From NCBI GenBank assembly GCA_036387135.1, contig DASVUH010000026.1:1-64000 (forward strand): a DNA stretch of 64,000 bases, read 5' to 3'. Positions 57,812 through 64,000 of this stretch are shown piece by piece. The stretch's first letter is position 1, and the number at the start of each line of letters is the position of its first letter. This stretch comes from JALZCH01 sp036387135 (GTDB lineage: Bacteria > Acidobacteriota > Blastocatellia > Pyrinomonadales > Pyrinomonadaceae). A model generated the notes under the pieces. That model saw only the letters and a program-made list of their open reading frames with translations, had not been told where the DNA came from and ran no database searches. The position numbers and the translations under genes are program-made.

Positions 57812-58288
57812 TCACAATTCCAAATATCTGCCTTCAATTTCGCTGTTTTTTAAAGCAAGAGCATTTTCTTTGCCGTAAGCTACAAAAACGCTCGGCGCGC
57901 CGGGCGTTCCGCCTTGTTTGCCGGAAACGTGGTAAAACCTGATTCTGCCTTTGACAAAAAGCAAAGCGTCGGCTGAATCCCAAACGTGGTCGAAAAAGCA
58001 TTTGGTTTCAGTTCGCGCAAAAATCAACGCGATTCCGTTTCCGTGTTTTTTGAGTTTTTCGAGCCATAAATGCATTTGTTTGCCGTAAGGCGGATTGCAA
58101 TAAACTCTGCCGAACCACTCTTTTTCTAAACCGTCGTCTTCAATCGTAAAATTTGTTTCCGCGTGCAGAAAAGGCGCATTAACCGGACTGCAAGGGTCTA
58201 AATCGAATTTACCTAATTTTTTAACCAGACAAGGCGGCGTCAGCCATTCGACTTTTGTGAGTTCGGCTCTCTCAAATGAAGTATTCAT
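57812..58288 (-). CDS. Phage-type DNA N6-adenine methyltransferase (Dam-like)
   Basis: A 158-residue protein of the phage N-6-adenine-methyltransferase family: VEWLTPPCLVKKLGKFDLDPCSP at the N-terminus, the catalytic motif in YCNPPYGKQ, and IALIFARTETKCFFDHVW, then GRIRFYHVSGKQGGTPGAPS. Family members such as T1 Dam methylate GATC. It converges on the DpnI-like gene. Target specificity cannot be read from sequence. Confidence 0.85.
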   Translation of the reverse strand: MNTSFERAELTKVEWLTPPCLVKKLGKFDLDPCSPVNAPFLHAETNFTIEDDGLEKEWFGRVYCNPPYGKQMHLWLEKLKKHGNGIALIFARTETKCFFDHVWDSADALLFVKGRIRFYHVSGKQGGTPGAPSVFVAYGKENALALKNSEIEGRYLEL

Positions 58289-58312
58289 AACTCAAAACCA
58301 AAAGTAAAAATA

Positions 58313-58350
58313 CGATCATTCTTCAATAAGATCAATTCTTTAAACCGATC
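58313..58350. promoter_or_regulatory. Cluster of three GATC sites upstream of the Dam-like gene
   Basis: GATC occurs at 58314, 58330 and 58347, about 16-17 bases apart, in the 62-base region upstream of the methyltransferase start. Two of the sites lie in direct near-repeats (CGATCATT-TTCAAT). Such clusters near dam genes or in R-M control regions can serve as methylation switches. The function here is inferred. Confidence 0.45.
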
Positions 58351-58384
58351 ATTTTCAATATTTTAGGCAAGAGCAACGACAAGC

Positions 58385-58422
58385 ATCCGATGCTAAAACC
58401 GTCGTCGGTTCTAGCGTCGGAT
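58385..58422. repeat. Imperfect inverted repeat
   Basis: The 17-base arms ATCCGATGCTAAAACCG and CGGTTCTAGCGTCGGAT match at 15 of 17 positions around a 4-base loop (TCGT). It lies between the Dam-like gene's control region and the methyltransferase fragment and may mark an insertion boundary or act as a terminator. Confidence 0.65.
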
Positions 58423-58453
58423 AGTTTTAGCTTCGACAAAACCGCGCGCCTGA

Positions 58454-58681
58454 ATTTTAGACCCGTTTGCGGGCAGCGCGACGACGGGCATTGCGGCTAA
58501 TCTGCTGAACAGAAGATTTGTGGGAATCGAGATAGAAGAAGAATATTTGCGGCTCGGCAAACAGCGGAAAATCGAGATAGAAAATCCGCAAGCTCAAAAA
58601 CAGTTCAGAGAGAAAATTAACGGTTTCCGCAGCGAACAAGAGCTTTCAAACATTCTGATCGAAGAATCAAAACAGAATTAA
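58454..58681 (+). pseudogene. Truncated N6/N4 DNA methyltransferase (C-terminal remnant)
   Basis: The + strand frame, opened just after an in-frame TGA, reads ILDPFAGSATTGIAANLLN followed by RRFVGIEIEEEYLRLGKQR, the SAM motif I and the following helix of DNA methyltransferases of the N6_N4 type. About 76 codons remain, ending with a stop at 58681. The 5' part with the catalytic motif is missing. It points to an older modification gene in this patch. The minus-strand frame in the same bases is a shadow. Confidence 0.75.
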
Positions 58682-58702
58682 AGGTTTTAATGATTTCGCC
58701 GG

Positions 58703-60130
58703 TCAAGCATTTTGCGGATGTCCGATGAAACGGTTGCGCGGGTTGAAAACGTCGAAATTTGCGTCGTGCGCGGTTTCTACGTCTGCGGTTTCAATCATAT
58801 TTATCAAACCGGCGGCGTCGAGCAGATGAACCGGCATTTGAAATTCTTTTTGAAATTCCGCAAACGTCATTCCGTCCAGAAAAATTGATTCGTCCGACTT
58901 TAAAACGTGCGACGGAAGAATTGCGAAATCTCCGGCGACTTCATCTTTGACGCGCAAAAAATCTGCGCCCGTCAGCAATCCGGCGACCGCTACGTCGCCG
59001 CCGAAATATTCGTTTTTGACCGCTTTGACCGAAAGGCGCGTTCCGGTTTCCCGGTTTGTTTTTTCAATGATGCGCGTCATTACGGGCGCAAACATTTCGC
59101 CCGTAAAAATCGTGCCGTTTAATTTTCGCGCTTGTTCCGGCGCAAGCGGTTTTTTCTTTAATTTGCGCCAGAGATTTTCAAATTTATTCAGAAAAGCGCG
59201 CGCCATTCCGATGCCGTCTTCGATTTGCGGATAATTGCCGTAATGTTTGCGCGACGGAATCGGCAAACCGGCTTTGATATAAATTTCGTCGCCCAGAAAA
59301 GCGAACGTTTCGCCGAATTTTATTTGAAATTCGGCTTGCAAAGGCTCAATTTCCCGAATTGTGCGGCGGCAGAAATCCGGCGTGACAGCGGTTAAACGAT
59401 TGTCGGTGTTGTATCTGGTCAAACCGAGCGGGACAATCGCCACGCTCGAAATTTTTGGGAAATGCGCCGCCAAATCCCGGACGGTTTTCTGCAAAACGCT
59501 TCGGTCGTTGATTTCGGGACATAAAACGACTTGCGCGTGAATTTCAATCTCATTGTCCAATAATCTTTTTAATTTCCCGGAAATATCGGCGCGTTTTTCG
59601 TCAACTCCGAGCAAATAGGCGCGAACTTTTAAATCGGTTGCGTGAACCGAAACATATTGCGGCGAGAGACGTTGTTCGATGATTCGATTCATTTCGTCCG
59701 GCGTAATCGAAGAAAGAGTCGTGTAATTGCCGTAGAGAAACGAGAGGCGAATGTCTTCGTCGCGGATGAACAGCGAAGGGCGCGCGTCCGCCGGATTGCC
59801 TTTACAGAAACAGAACAGACATTCGTTCGCGCATTGGCGCGGCGCGATTTGCTCAAATTCCAGACCGAAATCTTCGCCTTCATCGCGCTCGATTTCCAGT
59901 TCCCAGGTTTCGCCGTTCGGCTTTTTGACTTGCAGAGTAAGCTCGGTTTCGCCTGCGGTTTGAAAGCGAAAATCGAGATAATCGCGTACGGTTCGACCGT
60001 TGACGCGAACAATCCGGTCGTTTGATTGAAGCTCCAATTCTTCGGCGAGACTTCCGGCGGCAACGTCCGTAATCAAAACTCCGGGACGCCGTAACTGCGT
60101 AACGGCTGGCGTGACTGCAAATTCGTACAT
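58703..60130 (-). CDS. PDZ and radical-SAM-like Fe-S protein (DUF512 type)
   Basis: A 475-residue protein, start chosen at ATG 60130. Residues ~15-55 are PDZ-like (VLITDVAAGSLAEELELQSNDRIVRVNGR). A cysteine cluster follows in CANECLFCFCKGNPADARPSLFIRDEDIRLSFLYGNYTTLSSI, the family's version of the radical SAM CxxxxCxxC. The C-terminal half matches DUF512 (EIEPLQAEFQIKFGETFAFLGDEIYIKAGLPIPSRKHYG, RFIGHP). This is a conserved enzyme family, well known in cyanobacteria and clostridia, with unknown reaction. Confidence 0.82.
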   Translation of the reverse strand: MYEFAVTPAVTQLRRPGVLITDVAAGSLAEELELQSNDRIVRVNGRTVRDYLDFRFQTAGETELTLQVKKPNGETWELEIERDEGEDFGLEFEQIAPRQCANECLFCFCKGNPADARPSLFIRDEDIRLSFLYGNYTTLSSITPDEMNRIIEQRLSPQYVSVHATDLKVRAYLLGVDEKRADISGKLKRLLDNEIEIHAQVVLCPEINDRSVLQKTVRDLAAHFPKISSVAIVPLGLTRYNTDNRLTAVTPDFCRRTIREIEPLQAEFQIKFGETFAFLGDEIYIKAGLPIPSRKHYGNYPQIEDGIGMARAFLNKFENLWRKLKKKPLAPEQARKLNGTIFTGEMFAPVMTRIIEKTNRETGTRLSVKAVKNEYFGGDVAVAGLLTGADFLRVKDEVAGDFAILPSHVLKSDESIFLDGMTFAEFQKEFQMPVHLLDAAGLINMIETADVETAHDANFDVFNPRNRFIGHPQNA

Positions 60131-60300
60131 TTTTTTTACCTGTTTGATTTTAACTGAAACGGAGTAGATGCGAAAATGTGAGCGGCGGCTGCTAAATTTT
60201 GAGTCAAATGTTTGCCGCGACATTGACAAACGTTGAAAACGTTTTTAACCTTCAAAGGTTTAGAGCTTTCCCCCACTTTGCCTGCAATTGAAGCGGCTTT

Positions 60301-60729
60301 ATGAATAACACTGTGCGAGACGAAGAATCGAATCCGGTAAAAACCGATGCTCAAAACGATGAAACGGCGACGAAAGCGCGCATTTTGCTGGCGGAAGACG
60401 ATGCGGCAATGCGCCGCCTTCTCGAAGTCGTTTTAAAACGCGCGGGCTACGAAGTCGTCGCGGCGGAAGACGGTTTACAGGCGATGCAAGCCGCCGGAAC
60501 TCAAAAATTCGATCTCGCCGTGATTGATGCGATTATGCCGAATCTTTCCGGTATCGAACTGTGCCGGATTTTCCGCGCCAATCCGATGTGGCAAAATATG
60601 CGGCTCGTGATGATGAGCGGATTGGAAGCCGAATCCGACTGCGAAGCCGACGCTCATTTGCTCAAATCGTCGCGCTTGCAGGAAGAATTGCTCGAAACCA
60701 TTTCAGGCTTGCTCAACGCTTCGCATTAA
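60301..60729 (+). CDS. Receiver-only response regulator
   Basis: A 142-residue protein with one receiver: RILLAEDDAAMRRLLEVVLK, phospho-acceptor Asp in LAVIDAIMPNLSGIEL, Ser in MMSGLEA and Lys in HLLKSSRL. The N-terminus (MNNTVRDEESNPVKTDAQN) is a polar tail. There is no output domain and no adjacent kinase, so its partner is elsewhere. Confidence 0.88.
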   Translation: MNNTVRDEESNPVKTDAQNDETATKARILLAEDDAAMRRLLEVVLKRAGYEVVAAEDGLQAMQAAGTQKFDLAVIDAIMPNLSGIELCRIFRANPMWQNMRLVMMSGLEAESDCEADAHLLKSSRLQEELLETISGLLNASH

Positions 60730-60786
60730 ATTTCAAATCTCATTTAATAGAGCAAATTTCAATTTGTCGAAATACAAAAGAAGAAA

Positions 60787-60861
60787 ATTACAGGGATTAA
60801 AAGGATGAAAGGGATTGATAAAACAAAAAATATCCCTTTTATCTATTTCATCCCTGTTAAT
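60787..60861. repeat. Intergenic inverted repeat I (purine-rich)
   Basis: The left arm (60787-60817, ATTACAGGGATTAAAAGGAT onward) and right arm (60831-60861, ending TTCATCCCTGTTAAT) pair along most of their length. It lies between the convergent response regulator and alanine dehydrogenase genes. Confidence 0.7.
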
Positions 60862-60888
60862 TCTTCGTCTTTCAATTTATTGAAATGC

Positions 60889-60972
60889 GATTTAGCCGCG
60901 AAAGAACACAAAAAAACACGAAAATATTTTATATCCGTTTCGTGTCTTTTCGTGTTCTTTCGCGGCTAAATC
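60889..60972. repeat. Intergenic inverted repeat II
   Basis: The arms start GATTTAGCCGCGAAAGAACA (from 60889) and end TGTTCTTTCGCGGCTAAATC (to 60972), pairing over about 33 bases with A/T tracts near the loop. It is a strong hairpin touching the stop of ald, probably a shared terminator. Confidence 0.85.
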
Positions 60973-62112
60973 TTAGCTTGTCGCGGCTGTTGATGCACCG
61001 TCGAGAAGGCTGTCGAGCGGCGTGTATTCGATGTTTTGCGAAACCGCGACTGCTTCATAAGTGCATTTTCCGGCGTAAGTGTTGACGCCTTCTTTTAAAC
61101 CCGAATCTCCGGCAATCGCGCCCTCAAAGCCTTTGTTCGCCAAATCCACAGCATAAGGCAAAGTCGCGTTCGTGAGCGCAAAAGTCGAAGTTCTCGGAAC
61201 TGCGCCCGGCATATTCGCCACGCAATAATGCAGCACGCCTTCTTCATAGAAGGTCGGATTCGAGTGCGTCGTCGGTCTGGTCGTCTCAAAACAACCGCCC
61301 TGGTCAACCGCCACATCAACCAAAACCGCGCCGTTCGGAATCAGCTTCAACATATCGCGCGTGACTAATTTTGGAGCCGCCGCGCCCGGAATCAAAACCG
61401 CGCCGATAACCAAATCGGCGTGCGAAATCGCTTCTTCAATCGCGTAGCGGGACGAAGCCAGAGTTTGAACTTTCGACAAAAAGATGTCGTCCAATTCGCG
61501 CAGGCGGTCGAGGTTTTTATCAATAATGATAACTTTTGCGCCGAGACCGACAGCCATTTTCGCCGCTTCCGTGCCGACGATGCCGCCGCCGATAATGACT
61601 ACGTTCGCCGCCGGAACGCCGGGGACGCCGCCGAGCAGAATGCCGCGCCCGCCGTTCATTCTTTCGAGATAAGTCGCGCCGACCTGAACCGACATTCTAC
61701 CCGCAACTTCGGACATCGGCGTCAAAAGCGGCAAACGATTGTGTTTGTCCGTAATGGTTTCGTAAGCGACGCCCGTCACTTTGCGCTCCATCATTTGTTT
61801 GGTCAATTCAAATTCGGGCGCGAGATGCAGGTAAGTAAAAAGCAGTTGATTCTCGCGCATCCGCGGATATTCGGGCGCAATCGGCTCTTTGACCTTAACG
61901 ATCATATCGCCCGTTTGCCAAACTTCGTCGGCTGTTCCCAAAATCGTCGCGCCCGCTTTTTCATAAAGCGCGTTTTCAAAGCCGGAGCCTTCGCCCGCTT
62001 TGTTTTCCACGTAAACCGTGTGTCCGGCGTCGGTCAGCGCGCGCACTCCGGCGGGCGTCAACCCGACGCGGTATTCATTGTCTTTAATTTCTTTCGGTAA
62101 TCCGATTTTCAT
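60973..62112 (-). CDS. ald: Alanine dehydrogenase
   Basis: A 379-residue enzyme making L-alanine from pyruvate, ammonia and NADH, or the reverse. Marks: KIGLPKEIKDNEYRVGLTPAGV, ENKAGEGSGF, KVKEPIAPEYPRMRENQLLFTYLHL, NAD motif VVIIGGGIVGTEAAKMAVGLGA, and VDVAVDQGGCFETTRPTTHSNPTF near the end. The length is normal for Ald. Confidence 0.94.
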   Translation of the reverse strand: MKIGLPKEIKDNEYRVGLTPAGVRALTDAGHTVYVENKAGEGSGFENALYEKAGATILGTADEVWQTGDMIVKVKEPIAPEYPRMRENQLLFTYLHLAPEFELTKQMMERKVTGVAYETITDKHNRLPLLTPMSEVAGRMSVQVGATYLERMNGGRGILLGGVPGVPAANVVIIGGGIVGTEAAKMAVGLGAKVIIIDKNLDRLRELDDIFLSKVQTLASSRYAIEEAISHADLVIGAVLIPGAAAPKLVTRDMLKLIPNGAVLVDVAVDQGGCFETTRPTTHSNPTFYEEGVLHYCVANMPGAVPRTSTFALTNATLPYAVDLANKGFEGAIAGDSGLKEGVNTYAGKCTYEAVAVSQNIEYTPLDSLLDGASTAATS

Positions 62113-62230
62113 TGAAAAAATCTCCAGAATTTATAATGTGGTAAGAAAATCCATTATGCACATTTTCCCGTCGTTTGCCTAAATTGACAAGTGACGCGAA
62201 AGCATTCGACTGCGTTCGGTTCTGATTCGA

Positions 62231-64000
62231 TTAAATTTGCTCGCCCGCGTACATCGCCGCTAAAACGGCGCGGATTTCACCGTAGCTGTAATCATCGCCT
62301 AAAAATTCTTTGACGGGCGACAAAGCGCCGCTTTCGTTAAATCGCAGAAGGGCGTTTTTGATTTGGGCGATTTTACCTGCCGAAACTATTTGTTCGAGCC
62401 TGATTTCGCCGGTCGGGATAAATCGCAAAAGATGCATTTCAACAGTGCTTTTCGACATTCCGCGCAGAGCCGCGATTTTATCAACCGGAATTCCGCCGCG
62501 AAACATCTTTAGCGAAATGTTGTAAGTGTCGTCGCCGTTTTCGTCGCGTTTCGTGCGCTTCTTTCGCTCGTGCTTCGGCGTTTTTAAATCAATCCGCGAT
62601 GAATGATCGTTGACGACGCAATATTCTCTGACAACTTCGAGAAAATCAGCTCCGTATTTCTCCAATTTCAAATCGCCGACGCCCGAAATTTTTCGCATTT
62701 CAGCCAGAGTTTGGGGCAGAAAGGTTGCCATTTCGACCAGCGTTGCGTCCGAAAAAACGACATACGGCGGGACGTTTTCGCCGCGCGCGAAATCCGCCCG
62801 AATCCGTCGTAATTCGTCGAATAAATCTTTGAAATATTCGTGCGAGGTTTCCGCCACGAGCGATGATTTTTTATCTTCTTTATCTTCCCTGACCGTGACT
62901 TTGATTAACTCGACCTTTTCGTTTCCGCGCAAAACGTCCCGGCTTTTGTCGGTTAAAACGATGATTGAATAATTGTCTTTTTCCTTTTGCGCCAAATATC
63001 CCTGATTGATTAAATCGTGAAAATAATCGAACCAGTTTTGTTTTGAAACGTCCGCGCCGACGCCGTAAGTTTTGAGTTGTTTATGCTGCTCCCAGATTTT
63101 TTGCGATTTCGAGCCGCGCAGAAAATCAATCAGATAATTGATTCCGACGCGCTGCCCCGTTCGATAAACCGCGCTCAGAGCCTTTTGCGCGATGATCGTC
63201 CCGTCAAACGTCTCAAACTCTTTCCCGCAGTTGTCGCAGTGCCCGCAATTTTCGGTTAAATCTTCCGAAAAATAGCTGAGCAGAAATTTACGCCGACAGG
63301 CTTTCAAATCGCCGAATTTGCCCATCATATTCAGCTTTTTGAGCATTATTTCCGACTGCTCGCGGTTGCCTTCGACGGCGGCGAAGTCTTTTAGTTTTTT
63401 AACGTCAGCCCAGCTAAAAAACAGTAACGCTTCCGATTGCAAACCATCGCGCCCGGCTCTGCCGGTTTCCTGATAATAACTTTCGACGTTTTTGGGCAAA
63501 TCCAAATGCACGACAAAACGCACGTTAGATTTGTCAATTCCCATTCCGAATGCGATTGTCGCCACAATGATCTTCGCTTCGTCTTTTAAAAATAATTCCT
63601 GATGCCGGTCGCGTTTTTCCTTTTCGAGTCCGGCGTGATACGGCAACGCCTCAAAACCTTCACCGCGTAAATCTTCGGCTAAACTTTCGACCGAATTGCG
63701 GCTCAAACAATAAATAATCCCGCTCTGATCGCGCCGCTCTTTGAGATAATCAAGAAGCTGAGAATAAGAATTTCGTTTCGGCTCGACGCGATAAAAAATA
63801 TTCGGGCGATTAAAGCTCGAAACAAAAAGCTCGGCGTTTTTGAGATTCAAACGCTCGATGATGTCTTTGCGAACAAGTTTGTCGGCGGTGGCGGTCAGCG
63901 CGATAATCGGGATTTCGGGAAAATAAGCTTTCAATTTTCCGAGCTGCAAATATTCCGGTCGAAAATCGTGTCCCCAGCTCGAAATACAGTGCGCTTCGTC
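62231..64000 (-). CDS. recQ: ATP-dependent DNA helicase RecQ (5' end outside window)
   Basis: The frame stays open to the window edge. The first visible codons give DEAHCISSWGHDFRPEYLQL, the DEAH box and helicase motif II. It continues with IIALTATA (III), VSSFNRPNIFYRV, GIIYCLSRNSVESLA, VVHLDLPKNVESYYQETGRAGRDG (motif VI), the RQC zinc site (CRRKFLLSYFSEDL, CGHCDNCG) and an HRDC domain. The C-terminal ~100 residues are a helical extension. It acts in recombination and replication-fork repair. The missing part holds motifs Q, I and Ia. Confidence 0.93.
   Translation of the reverse strand, partial: DEAHCISSWGHDFRPEYLQLGKLKAYFPEIPIIALTATADKLVRKDIIERLNLKNAELFVSSFNRPNIFYRVEPKRNSYSQLLDYLKERRDQSGIIYCLSRNSVESLAEDLRGEGFEALPYHAGLEKEKRDRHQELFLKDEAKIIVATIAFGMGIDKSNVRFVVHLDLPKNVESYYQETGRAGRDGLQSEALLFFSWADVKKLKDFAAVEGNREQSEIMLKKLNMMGKFGDLKACRRKFLLSYFSEDLTENCGHCDNCGKEFETFDGTIIAQKALSAVYRTGQRVGINYLIDFLRGSKSQKIWEQHKQLKTYGVGADVSKQNWFDYFHDLINQGYLAQKEKDNYSIIVLTDKSRDVLRGNEKVELIKVTVREDKEDKKSSLVAETSHEYFKDLFDELRRIRADFARGENVPPYVVFSDATLVEMATFLPQTLAEMRKISGVGDLKLEKYGADFLEVVREYCVVNDHSSRIDLKTPKHERKKRTKRDENGDDTYNISLKMFRGGIPVDKIAALRGMSKSTVEMHLLRFIPTGEIRLEQIVSAGKIAQIKNALLRFNESGALSPVKEFLGDDYSYGEIRAVLAAMYAGEQI

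Noticed and set aside
58457..58639. Minus-strand 60-codon frame
   Set aside because: The + strand of the same bases encodes a recognisable methyltransferase end with motif I.

Overview
The window looks like a chromosome segment of a mesophilic Acidobacteriota bacterium, probably Blastocatellia-like. This is inferred from gene content: a secreted VWFA protein of the acidobacterial type, a BlaI/M56-peptidase locus with accessory repeat proteins, large families of exported proteins without clear names, and an egtB-egtD pair. No rRNA or other definitive marker is present, so the taxonomy is an inference.

Region 1 (1-25,200) is a prophage-like element. On the + strand lies a contractile-tail baseplate operon in P2/Mu-like order: tape measure, gpU/CIS-tube-like protein, LysM protein (X), late control D, spike V, W/gp25, J, I and a large fibre (H). 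Two further beta-helix fibre-like proteins with secretion signals follow, each behind a strong terminator. Small minus-strand genes flank this block on both sides (22-1102 and 20845-22900) and share a paralogous gene. Each flank ends in a divergent promoter region with symmetric operator-like repeats and a small HTH gene (1251 and 23024). No capsid, terminase, sheath, tube, lysis gene or integrase is in the window. Where sheath and tube would be expected, there is instead a regulator, two tandem noncoding units made of 5-nt-phased GG arrays, a 20-residue hydrophobic peptide and a zinc-ribbon membrane protein. A tRNA-Thr(CGT) closes the region.

Region 2 (25,500-38,750) is host-like regulatory and stress biology. 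A minus-strand BlaI repressor / M56 metallopeptidase operon ends with two exported proteins that share a 29-residue repeat with the peptidase C-terminus. Next come egtB and egtD (ergothioneine synthesis) on the + strand. A four-gene minus-strand operon follows: UBP zinc finger, response regulator fused to a thioredoxin-reductase-like flavoprotein lacking its CxxC, cNMP-domain histidine kinase, and a CPA2/Kef-type antiporter ending in a second UBP zinc finger.

Region 3 (38,800-56,530) is mostly core and exported functions: an unknown exported protein, trmFO, the VWFA protein, a XerC-type recombinase, a peptide transporter, a DUF4328-like membrane protein, an iodotyrosine-deiodinase-like flavoprotein, an S9 peptidase, an SDR, exonuclease III, dapF, a PBP4-type carboxypeptidase and an exported unknown. 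A UPF0175/DUF3368 toxin-antitoxin islet sits at the 3' end of xerC between exact 55-bp direct repeats.

Region 4 (56,800-64,000) starts with a restriction-related patch. A DpnI homologue (cuts methylated GATC) stands beside a phage-type Dam-like adenine methyltransferase and a truncated second methyltransferase, with three GATC sites upstream of the dam-like gene. It continues with a PDZ/radical-SAM DUF512-type protein, a receiver-only response regulator, alanine dehydrogenase and the 3' part of recQ, cut by the window end at its DEAH box. Several intergenic gaps carry long imperfect inverted repeats of unrelated sequence.
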